Source: an uncultured Clostridia bacterium (GTDB lineage Bacteria > Bacillota > Clostridia > Oscillospirales > Acutalibacteraceae). Taken from it: a stretch of 7,109 nucleotides of DNA. Positions 1-5,121 of the stretch are shown piece after piece. The position numbers and the translations under genes were made by a program. The notes beneath the pieces were generated by a model that was not told the DNA's origin, did not search any database, and worked only from the letters and a program-made list of their open reading frames with translations. Position 1 is the stretch's first letter; every line of letters starts with the position of its first letter. The stretch covers positions 1 through 7,109 of the forward strand of contig CANQIG010000099.1 in the NCBI GenBank assembly GCA_947623765.1, read 5' to 3'.

Positions 1-1176
1 CCAGAGCGCGAACCCGCACCCGAGCACCATGATGATGCCGTAGCCCGCGTCCGAGAGCATCATGCCGAAAAGGAAGTAGTAGAACACGGCCATGACCGTG
101 CTCGGGTCGATCTCAAATTTTCCGGGGAAGCTGTAGCTTTCCAGCACGCCCTCCACCGGGGCGGAAAACGCGCTATTCTGCAGCAGCACCGGGACGTCCT
201 CGCCCTGTTCGGGGTCCGAGAGCTCCACGTACGCGTCGAAGCGCTCCTCGAGCGCTTTTTGCAGCCGCTCCGCGTCCCGCGCCGGGACGAACCCCGTCAC
301 GACGAAGACGCGCTCGCTCTGCCAGAGCTTCCCGAGGACCTCGTATTTTTCGGTGCGCATCGTGAAGTAATCCACGGTGAAAAGGAACGTTTCGCGCTCC
401 GCGAGGTGGGTGCGGATCTCGTCCTCCGCCCCCTGATTTTCTTTTTCCAGCGCGTCGATCCGCTCCTGCAGCACGGCGGCCCGCTCCTTCGGCGGCACCT
501 TAGAAGGTTCCGCCGGGTAGCTGAACCCGATGGACCGCAGGAAACTCTCGAGCGCGACGCCGTCCGAGCCGTGACAGAGCAGGAACGCGCAGGTCTGCTG
601 CGGCGTGTGGCTGAGCACCTCGACCTCGACCCCGTCTGCCTCGGGCATTCCCTCCGCGATCACCGCGCGGAGCGTCTCCTCGGTGTATTCCGTCGGGAAA
701 GACCCGATGAACACGCTGGTCGACTGCGTGGCGATGGTCCGCATGGAAACGTCCAAGTTCATCCACGGCTCGAGCGCGCGGATCTGCGTCTCCAGCCGCT
801 GGATCTCGGCTTTGTTCTCGCCGCGCTTTTTCCAGAGCGCGTTGATCCGCTGGGCGGTCTGCACGGTCTCGCCGGCACGGTCCGCCGTCTCCTCATACTG
901 CGCGAGGTCGATGCGCTCGCGCCCTTCGAGGGACTTGAGCAGAGAGCTGTCCGGCTTCTGCAGCGCGTCGAGCGCTTCCACTGCGGCGGAAAGCTGCGCC
1001 GCGCTCGCCGCGAACCGCTCCTTCGCGCTCTCCGTATCGGTCACGGAGAAGACGTCCTCCGGCGCGGGCCGGCTCTCCACCTCGACGACGCCGCTGCGCT
1101 GGAGGTATTCCAGCACGGCCTTGCGCTGCTTTTTCATCGCATAGACGCCGATGTGTTTCATGGGCAGAACTGCCAT
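1..1176 (-). CDS. ntpI: V/A-type ATP synthase subunit I, N-terminal part (cut by window edge)
   Basis: Membrane subunit I (the 'a'-type stator subunit) of a V/A-type ion-translocating ATPase; in the family it forms the ion half-channel against the rotor ring and connects to the peripheral stalks. The visible 392 residues begin with the typical MAVLPMKHIGVYAMK, followed by a long polar, coiled-coil-prone cytoplasmic domain (roughly residues 50-350). The first membrane segment then carries the family hallmark FGMMLSDAGYG at residues 370-380. The frame stays open to position 1, so the C-terminal membrane half is missing only because the window ends. The ATG at 1176 is chosen because AAGGGAG (1185-1191) lies 8 nt upstream and the protein starts as the family does. 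It follows the subunit H gene by 67 bp with no terminator between, so the two should be co-transcribed. Identification is firm. Whether the pump moves H+ or Na+ cannot be told from this part. Confidence 0.95.
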   Translation of the reverse strand, partial: MAVLPMKHIGVYAMKKQRKAVLEYLQRSGVVEVESRPAPEDVFSVTDTESAKERFAASAAQLSAAVEALDALQKPDSSLLKSLEGRERIDLAQYEETADRAGETVQTAQRINALWKKRGENKAEIQRLETQIRALEPWMNLDVSMRTIATQSTSVFIGSFPTEYTEETLRAVIAEGMPEADGVEVEVLSHTPQQTCAFLLCHGSDGVALESFLRSIGFSYPAEPSKVPPKERAAVLQERIDALEKENQGAEDEIRTHLAERETFLFTVDYFTMRTEKYEVLGKLWQSERVFVVTGFVPARDAERLQKALEERFDAYVELSDPEQGEDVPVLLQNSAFSAPVEGVLESYSFPGKFEIDPSTVMAVFYYFLFGMMLSDAGYGIIMVLGCGFALW

Positions 1177-1243
1177 ATATGCATCTCCCTTCTTTTAGAA
1201 GATCCGATTGCTTGCTTTGAAGCCTGTTTTTTTCGGCAGTCCG

Positions 1244-1555
1244 TCAGGCCGTGATCGCCTCGAGGACCGCCCGCACGGCCGCTTCGCCGTTTTCGGCCCG
1301 CTTCGCGCCGATCTCCCGGACAAGGGCGTCCGTCTTTTCGCGCTCGAGCTTTTCCGCTTCATCGCGCGCGGCCTGCGCCTCGCCGTGCAGTCTGGCGCAG
1401 TCCTGCCGGGCCGCTTCGAGCCGGGCCTCGGCCAGCTCCGCAGCGGCTTTCTTCGCGCCGTTTCGGATCTCCTCCGCCTTTGCGGCGGCGTCCGCGAGCG
1501 TCTTCGCGGCGGCAAGCTCCGCGTCGCGCACCGCCGTCAGTGCTTCCTTTGCCAA
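1244..1555 (-). CDS. V/A-type ATP synthase peripheral-stalk subunit (H/G type)
   Basis: A 103-residue protein that is almost wholly Ala/Glu/Lys/Arg-rich heptad-like helix, with no membrane segment and a single Cys. Small coiled-coil proteins of this kind, encoded directly upstream of subunit I, are the peripheral-stalk subunit (called H, G or NtpG depending on species) that pairs with subunit E and braces the catalytic head. Assignment rests on position, length and composition, since coiled coils carry little specific sequence signal. An ATG-led reading to 1693 exists, but it would run back through the promoter. I prefer the TTG at 1555, which has a strong GGAGGTG site (1561-1567) and gives the expected start AKEALTAVRDAEL and family-like length. 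It is the first gene of the operon. The 67 bp before subunit I hold only that gene's ribosome site. Confidence 0.8.
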   Translation of the reverse strand: MAKEALTAVRDAELAAAKTLADAAAKAEEIRNGAKKAAAELAEARLEAARQDCARLHGEAQAARDEAEKLEREKTDALVREIGAKRAENGEAAVRAVLEAITA

Positions 1556-1567
1556 ATGATCACCTCC
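1553..1567 (-). promoter_or_regulatory. Shine-Dalgarno site and TTG start of the ATPase H-type subunit
   Basis: Read on the minus strand, GGAGGTG (1561-1567) is followed by TTG at 1555-1553, 7 nt after GGAGG. This is what fixes the start: no in-frame ATG lies between the -10 box and this point. The stop of a tiny upstream frame (1560-1586) falls between the GGAGG and the TTG. Confidence 0.75.
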
Positions 1568-1613
1568 GAGCGGCCTTACGAACCATGGACCCCGCCGAAC
1601 ATTTCGCGTCCCG

Positions 1614-1634
1614 GCGGCCGGACCGGGCGGCCGC
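1614..1634 (-). other. GC-rich hairpin in the ATPase operon leader
   Basis: A perfect 7-bp stem, GCGGCCG / CGGCCGC, with a 7-nt loop, about 25-45 nt into the predicted transcript. It is not followed by a T-run, so it is not an intrinsic terminator. It could stabilise the 5' end or be part of a larger fold. No known riboswitch class is recognised. Confidence 0.5.
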
Positions 1635-1664
1635 ATATCCCCGATCCGATCTATCCAATCTATT

Positions 1665-1693
1665 ATTATAGGAGGATTTTCCCACTTTTGCAA
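1665..1693 (-). promoter_or_regulatory. Sigma-A-type promoter of the V/A-ATPase operon
   Basis: On the minus strand, TTGCAA (1693-1688) and a perfect TATAAT (1670-1665) are separated by exactly 17 bp, close to the housekeeping consensus. Transcription would start near 1658 and leave a leader of about 100 nt before the TTG start at 1555. No other promoter-like pair was noticed between it and the gene. Confidence 0.8.
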
Positions 1694-1703
1694 GCGGAAT
1701 CAC

Positions 1704-1745
1704 ACGATTTTTAAGGCTCTCCATAATTTTTTCAAAAAAAATCGT
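1704..1745. repeat. AT-rich inverted repeat between the divergent promoters
   Basis: ACGATTTTT at 1704-1712 is matched by its reverse complement at 1737-1745, with a 24-nt spacer that itself contains a T6-C-A8 palindrome (1727-1741). It sits upstream of both promoters. It may be a bent or protein-binding segment, but A/T-rich arms of this kind also arise by chance. Confidence 0.35.
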
Positions 1746-1779
1746 TAGTCGCCTGCGTTTTTCGTCGAATGTTCACACT

Positions 1780-1803
1780 TTCGTCATATTTTTTTCCGAC
1801 GAA
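1780..1803 (+). promoter_or_regulatory. Operator-like dyad over the flavodoxin-fold gene promoter
   Basis: TTCGTC (1780-1785) and GACGAA (1798-1803) form an inverted repeat with a 12-bp gap. It covers the -35 region and most of the spacer of the promoter whose -10 is at 1808. A further TTCGTCG half-site lies at 1761-1767. The position would suit a repressor. The hexamer is short and occurs elsewhere in these GC-rich genes, so this is a candidate only. Confidence 0.35.
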
Positions 1804-1804
1804 G

Positions 1805-1813
1805 TGCTATAAT
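1805..1813 (+). promoter_or_regulatory. Extended -10 promoter of the flavodoxin-fold gene
   Basis: TGCTATAAT is a perfect TATAAT (1808-1813) with the TGn extension. No good -35 is seen at 16-18 bp (the best positions read TCATAT or CATATT), which is common when the extended -10 is present. The start of transcription would be near 1820, giving a leader of about 55 nt. Confidence 0.7.
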
Positions 1814-1834
1814 GGTGTTAAACATTTTGAGAGC

Positions 1835-1852
1835 AGCGGGTCCATCCCCGCT
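1835..1852 (+). other. Small leader hairpin before the flavodoxin-fold gene
   Basis: AGCGGG / CCCGCT form a 6-bp stem with a 6-nt loop that ends 7 nt before the AGGAGG ribosome site (1860-1865). It leaves the ribosome site free and has no long T-run behind it. It may protect the 5' end of the message. Confidence 0.4.
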
Positions 1853-1875
1853 TTCCCACAGGAGGCAAAGACAAG

Positions 1876-2289
1876 ATGAAAGCAAAATCCCTTCACTTCA
1901 GCAAGGGCGGCGACGTTCAGCCCATCGCCGCTGAGATCGGCCGCGAACTGCAGTGCGTGTGTGACCAGATCCCGCCCGCATATCCGTGCGAAGGCGAGAA
2001 GGTCGTCTTCATCGGCGTTTCGATGAACGGCAAGCTCCCCGGCGCTGTCGACCATTTCTGCAAGGACCTCAACCCCACCCGCACGAAGAGCGTCGCGTTC
2101 TATGTCCTGAACAACGACGGCAACACCAACGGCCTCGACGCCATCAAGGCCGCGATGAAGAAGAACGGCGTGGAGACGGTCGGCGAGCTCGGCATCGCTG
2201 TGAAGAGCAGCCTCTTCAAGAAGGGCCTCCCCACCGACGCGGACATCAAGAACGCGCTCGACTGGGCCGTGAAGATTGCCAACGCTTAA
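1876..2289 (+). CDS. Small flavodoxin-fold protein of unknown function
   Basis: A 137-residue soluble protein with no signal peptide or membrane segment. The pattern is that of a flavodoxin-like alternating strand/helix fold: strand plus loop LHFSKGGD (6-13), a helix, the strand KVVFIGVS (42-49) followed by NGKLP (51-55), the strand SVAFYVLNN (72-80), and a last strand/helix ending LDWAVKIA. True flavodoxins bind the FMN phosphate with an S/T-x-T-G-N-T type loop and often stack the flavin on a Trp or Tyr. Here the loop reads SKGGDVQ and the NGKLP loop has no aromatic residue, so FMN binding is doubtful. Cys27, Cys29, Cys38 and Cys62 could be redox-active, but that is speculation. AGGAGG (1860-1865) is 10 nt before the ATG. 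Frequent AAG, GGC, CTC and ATC codons, a strong promoter and following terminators suggest a well-expressed gene. Fold assignment is moderate and function is unknown. Confidence 0.75.
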   Translation: MKAKSLHFSKGGDVQPIAAEIGRELQCVCDQIPPAYPCEGEKVVFIGVSMNGKLPGAVDHFCKDLNPTRTKSVAFYVLNNDGNTNGLDAIKAAMKKNGVETVGELGIAVKSSLFKKGLPTDADIKNALDWAVKIANA

Positions 2290-2306
2290 GTTACATCTGC
2301 AACGAA

Positions 2307-2332
2307 AAAGGGACAGCTTCGGCTGTCCCTTT
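2307..2332. terminator. Bidirectional hairpin with TTCG loop, stronger on the minus strand
   Basis: An 11-bp perfect stem (AAAGGGACAGC / GCTGTCCCTTT) closed by the very stable TTCG tetraloop, 17 nt after the flavodoxin-fold gene stop. On the plus strand the T-run is only three bases and is used up in the stem. On the minus strand the stem is followed by five T (2305-2309 complement), a better terminator for transcripts arriving from the right. Confidence 0.75.
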
Positions 2333-2333
2333 C

Positions 2334-2373
2334 AGCCTGCCGGTCACCGCACAGCGGCGCGGCAGGCTTTTTT
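2334..2373 (+). terminator. Rho-independent terminator upstream of the phosphatase gene
   Basis: AGCCTGCCG / CGGCAGGCT form a 9-bp outer stem with an inner CCGC/GCGG stem (2347-2357), followed directly by a run of six T (2368-2373, the first also closing the stem). It begins one base after the TTCG hairpin and ends only 5 nt before the ribosome site of the next gene. It should end most flavodoxin-fold transcripts, and phosphatase expression may depend on read-through. Confidence 0.75.
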
Positions 2374-2389
2374 CACCCGGAGGGAAAAA

Positions 2390-3040
2390 ATGAAAAAAGC
2401 GGTTATTTTCGACTTGGACGGGACGCTCGCGAACACGCTCGCGTCCATCGCGGGCTTTGGGAACGCGGCGCTCGCGGCGCACGGCTTTCCCGAGGTCCCC
2501 GTGGAGGAATACCGGCAGCTCGTCGGGAACGGGCGGGACGTCCTGATCCGCCGGATGCTGAACGCTGCGGGCAAGACGTTCACCGAAGCGGACTTTGCCG
2601 CCGTCGGCGCGACGTACGACGCGCTCTACGCCGCCGAGCCCGCGAAGGACGTCGAACCGTACCCGGGGATCGTCGACCTGCTGCGCGCGCTGCGGGCGCG
2701 CGGCGTAAAGACCGCGGTGCTCTCCAATAAGCCCGACGACATGACGCGGGCTATTGTCGCGTGGTTCTTCGACGGGCTGTTCGACGCCGTGCAGGGGCAG
2801 CGGCCCGATCTCCCCAAAAAGCCGGACCCGACCGCCGCGCTGCGGATCTGCCGGGCGCTCGGCGCCACCCCGGAGACGACGCTCTATGTCGGGGACAGCG
2901 GCGTCGATATGCAGACCGGGCGAAACGCCGGGTTCGAGACCGCGGGGGCCGTCTGGGGCTTTCGCGGGGAAGAAGAACTGCAAAAGAACGGCGCCGCGCA
3001 TCTCGTGCGCAGCGCCGAAGAGATCCTAGATATAATTTGA
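2390..3040 (+). CDS. gph: HAD-family phosphatase, phosphoglycolate phosphatase type
   Basis: A 216-residue haloacid dehalogenase-superfamily hydrolase, expected to remove phosphate from a small phosphorylated metabolite such as 2-phosphoglycolate in the cytosol. All four HAD motifs are present: FDLDGT with nucleophile Asp8 and acid/base Asp10; LSNK (111-114) with Ser112; the Lys in PKKPDP (Lys144); and GDSGVD (168-173) with Asp169 and Asp173 for Mg2+. Residues 15-85 form the helical C1-type cap. The length is normal for the group. The ATG at 2390 is chosen because GGAGGG (2379-2384) precedes it and the protein then starts MKKAVIFDLDGT; a longer reading from 2276 would overlap the previous gene and pass through both terminators. 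No private promoter is visible. Its last 15 bases overlap the convergent sortase gene. Family certain; the exact substrate is not, since HAD substrate ranges overlap. Confidence 0.92.
   Translation: MKKAVIFDLDGTLANTLASIAGFGNAALAAHGFPEVPVEEYRQLVGNGRDVLIRRMLNAAGKTFTEADFAAVGATYDALYAAEPAKDVEPYPGIVDLLRALRARGVKTAVLSNKPDDMTRAIVAWFFDGLFDAVQGQRPDLPKKPDPTAALRICRALGATPETTLYVGDSGVDMQTGRNAGFETAGAVWGFRGEEELQKNGAAHLVRSAEEILDII
2981..3016 (-). terminator. Probable terminator of the sortase transcript, inside the phosphatase gene
   Basis: Read on the minus strand, 9 nt after the sortase stop codon, bases 3016-3006 and 3000-2990 form an 11-bp GC-rich stem with a 5-nt CGAGA loop, followed by GTTCTTTTG (2989-2981). 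One of the eleven pairs is a G-U wobble that exists only in minus-strand RNA; the same site read on the plus strand has a C-A mismatch and no T-run. The imperfect T-run lowers certainty. Confidence 0.55.
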
Positions 3041-5059
3041 ATCGCCGTCTTCAGGGGACGCGTCTTCCGGGGGAACCGCCTCGGGAGGCGCGTTCTCTTC
3101 CGTTTCGGGGCGGTTTTCGTTGCCGTAGAGCGCGCCGGTATACCAGTCTGTCATCCCGGCGGCAAGGGCGTCCTCGAAGTTCTCCGGCCAATAGTCCAGC
3201 GGCGTGCCTCCGTACCAGACGGCGGGCATCTGCGGGTTCGCGGCGGCGGTGATCTTCGTCAGATCCACCAAGCGCTCCTCGTTCTCTCGCACCTTCCGCG
3301 CGAAAACGACCGTGCGGAAGCCGTCAAATTCGTACGAGCAGGTGGAGAGCATCAGCGTCCGGTCGTTCTCGTTCAGGTCGACGCCCGTATCCACCATGGA
3401 GCGCTTCATCACGTCGTAGTAGAACTGCATCTTCTGCTCCGGGGAGCTGAACACGCCCTGATCGTAGTAGAAGATCTCGCCCTGCGAGGGGTAGGTGTTC
3501 GTCTTGATCACCGCGAGGATCTTCCAGTCCCCGGCCTCCTCTGCCGTGTCGAACCGGATCAGCGGGGACTTTTTGACCGTCTCCGCCTCGCCGAAATCGA
3601 TGAGGCTCCAGAACATCCGGCCGTCCATCATGCTGTGGCCGTGCAGGAGCTGATTTTCGCCGTTGAGCGGCGTGTTCCCCGCGAGGAAAATGCTGCCGTA
3701 GCGGGAATCCTCGCCCTTGTAGTCGCGGTAGAGGTAGTATTCGTCATCCGGGGACGAGCTGAGGACCGGGAAGTTGATGTTCGTGCCCTCGATGCGCAGC
3801 CAGCCGCAGATGTCCTTATTGACCGTCGTCTGCATCTTTTTGACCGCCTCGACGCGCTGGGCGTATTCCTCCTCGCGCCCGCCGAGGTCCTCGCCGCTCT
3901 CCCCGATAGAGACCGGGAGGTCCACGATGCCGCCCGCCTCCTCAAAGGCGGACTGCACTTCGTCGAGATTGCTGTCCGTGAGGTGCGGGTTGATGACCAT
4001 TTCCCAGAGCAGAACGCCGCCGGAAACGACAAAGATCAGGGCAAAGAGCCCGGTCAGGGCCAAAAGCAGCGGGCTCGTCTTTTTCCTCGCGCGCGTGCGG
4101 ACCACGTTCTGCTGCCGGTCCTCGATGACCGGGGCGCGCCGCGCGCCGCTTTTCCCGTGCGCCGGGCCGGCGGAACGGCCCGCCGTCTGGCGGGGCCGGC
4201 TGCCCGGGTCCGTCCGCTGACGGGGCTGGCCCGCCGCCGCGCCCGCCGGTCTGGATGCAGGATCCCGCTGCGTGCGGGGGCGTTCCCCGCTCCGCGCCTG
4301 TGGATTTCTCTGCGCCGGGAGCTCTCCCGTTCTCTGCCGGGGCTGGCCCGTCGCCGCACCCGCCGGTCTCGATGCGGGATTCTGCTGTGCGCGGGGGCGT
4401 TCGCCGCTCCGTGCCTGTTGGTTTCTCTGCGCCGGGAGCTCTCCCGTCCGCTGACGGGACTGGCCTGCTGCCGCGCCCGCCGGTCTCGACGCGGGATTCT
4501 GCTGCGTGCGGGGGCGTTCGCCGCTCCGCACCTGTTGATTTCTCTGCGCCGGGAGTTCTCCCGTCCTCTGACGTGGCTGGCCTGCCGCAGCGCCCGCCGA
4601 TCTCGATGCGGGATTCTGCTGCGTGCGGGGACGTTCGCCGCTTTGCGTCCGCTGATTTCTCTGTGCCGGGAGTTCTCCCGTCCTCTGCCGGGGTTGGCCC
4701 GCCGCAGCGCCCGCCGATCTCGATGCGGGATTCTGCTGCGTGCGGGTGCGTTCCCCGCTTTGCGCCTGTTGATTTCCCTGCGCCGAAACGCCTCCCAGCT
4801 TCTGCCGGGGCTGGCCTGCCGCCGCGCCCGCCGGTCTGGCTGCGGGATCCTGCTGCGTGCGGGGCTGTTCCCCGCTTTGCGCCTGTTGATTTCCCTGCGC
4901 CGAAACGTCTCCCAGCTTCTGCCGGGGCTGGCGCGCCGCCGTGTCGGCGGCTTTCGGCGCGCTCTTTTCTGCCCGGGCGGCTTTCTCCCGGGCCGCGCGC
5001 CGCTCCGCGTAGCTCATCTCGCTGTACCGCGGCTCGCGCGGTTCCCGCTTCTCACTCAT
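3026..5059 (-). CDS. srtB: Class B sortase with a long repeat-built cytoplasmic arm
   Basis: A membrane-anchored transpeptidase that, by family, cleaves a C-terminal sorting signal and attaches the protein to the cell wall or to another protein. Order along 677 residues: charged start (1-43); six 39-residue repeats plus a partial seventh (44-283); basic linker ending RTRARKK (321-327); one membrane helix (about 329-352), which leaves the repeats in the cytoplasm; extracellular sortase domain (about 412-600); Pro/Glu/Asp-rich tail (650-677). Catalytic residues are visible: His475 in HGHSMMDG, Cys574 in LSTC and Arg582 in FRTVVFARK. CGWLRIEGTNINFPV and YGSIFL are class B-like. The family is usually 200-300 aa. 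AGGAAGG (5068-5074) precedes the ATG at 5059. The gene lies 62 bp after cinA with no clear promoter, so probably shares its message. No sorting-signal substrate is encoded in the window. The sortase call is firm; the role of the arm is unknown. Confidence 0.93.
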   Translation of the reverse strand: MSEKREPREPRYSEMSYAERRAAREKAARAEKSAPKAADTAARQPRQKLGDVSAQGNQQAQSGEQPRTQQDPAARPAGAAAGQPRQKLGGVSAQGNQQAQSGERTRTQQNPASRSAGAAAGQPRQRTGELPAQRNQRTQSGERPRTQQNPASRSAGAAAGQPRQRTGELPAQRNQQVRSGERPRTQQNPASRPAGAAAGQSRQRTGELPAQRNQQARSGERPRAQQNPASRPAGAATGQPRQRTGELPAQRNPQARSGERPRTQRDPASRPAGAAAGQPRQRTDPGSRPRQTAGRSAGPAHGKSGARRAPVIEDRQQNVVRTRARKKTSPLLLALTGLFALIFVVSGGVLLWEMVINPHLTDSNLDEVQSAFEEAGGIVDLPVSIGESGEDLGGREEEYAQRVEAVKKMQTTVNKDICGWLRIEGTNINFPVLSSSPDDEYYLYRDYKGEDSRYGSIFLAGNTPLNGENQLLHGHSMMDGRMFWSLIDFGEAETVKKSPLIRFDTAEEAGDWKILAVIKTNTYPSQGEIFYYDQGVFSSPEQKMQFYYDVMKRSMVDTGVDLNENDRTLMLSTCSYEFDGFRTVVFARKVRENEERLVDLTKITAAANPQMPAVWYGGTPLDYWPENFEDALAAGMTDWYTGALYGNENRPETEENAPPEAVPPEDASPEDGDSNYI
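4211..4930 (-). repeat. 117-bp in-frame tandem repeat (six full units plus part) in the sortase gene
   Basis: Full units lie at 4814-4930, 4697-4813, 4580-4696, 4463-4579, 4346-4462 and 4229-4345, in protein order, with a partial unit (QPRQRT) at 4211-4228. Each encodes 39 residues beginning QPRQ (QSRQ in the fifth) and ending AGAAAG or AGAATG. Because 117 is a multiple of three, gain or loss of units keeps the frame. The first two units (KLG.VSAQGNQQAQSGE) differ from units 3-6 (RTGELPAQRN..), which suggests spread of a variant copy. The units contain no Phe, Tyr, Trp or Cys and are predicted disordered. Their net charge rises from about +1 in the first to about +5 in units 3-6, by counting residues. 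Confidence 0.95.
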
Positions 5060-5108
5060 CTGCCAGACCTTCCTCTCTCCGTCTTTTTCAAACTCTATCC
5101 CATTCTTC

Positions 5109-5121
5109 CCGCAACTTGCGG
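5109..5121. other. Short palindrome after the cinA stop
   Basis: CCGCAA-C-TTGCGG is a perfect 13-bp palindrome directly after the cinA stop codon and before the sortase gene. As RNA it gives at most five pairs with a 3-nt loop and has no T-run on either strand, so it is not a convincing terminator. An operator or processing site is possible. Confidence 0.3.

Larger units (their letters stand above)
1556..1875. other. Divergent intergenic control region (about 320 bp)
   Basis: No supported protein gene lies here; the open frames crossing it are chance extensions. From left to right it holds the leader of the ATPase operon with a hairpin (1614-1634), that operon's promoter (1665-1693), an AT-rich inverted repeat (1704-1745), three TTCGTC/GACGAA elements (1761-1803), the promoter of the plus-strand gene (-10 at 1808-1813), and a leader hairpin and ribosome site (1835-1865). 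The stretch 1694-1830 is much richer in A and T than the flanking genes, as expected for a promoter region. Confidence 0.8.

Noticed and set aside
259..1254. A 331-residue open frame on the plus strand
   Set aside because: It is antisense to ATPase subunit I, which carries the family hallmark FGMMLSDAGYG. The plus-strand product is Arg/Leu-rich with no family signal.
1556..1693. An upstream extension of the ATPase H-type subunit to an ATG at 1693
   Set aside because: It would include the -10/-35 promoter and the ribosome site as coding sequence. The TTG at 1555 fits the family length and has GGAGGTG.
2276..2389. A longer start for the phosphatase at 2276
   Set aside because: It would overlap the end of the flavodoxin-fold gene and translate through two hairpin terminators. 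The ATG at 2390 has a good ribosome site and gives the normal HAD start.
3031..3036. TATAAT on the plus strand at the end of the phosphatase gene
   Set aside because: No -35 element lies at a proper distance (GC-rich CGCAGC there), and only antisense sequence of the sortase gene follows.
3072..3117. AACCGCC / GGCGGTT stem followed by TTTT as a terminator for gph
   Set aside because: The stem is only 7 bp with a 28-nt loop that has its own competing hairpin, and the T-run is four bases partly in the stem. It lies in sortase coding sequence; too weak to annotate.
4211..4930. CRISPR array or non-coding satellite
   Set aside because: The units are contiguous with no unique spacers, stay in one reading frame, and encode a conserved 39-residue unit within a complete sortase.
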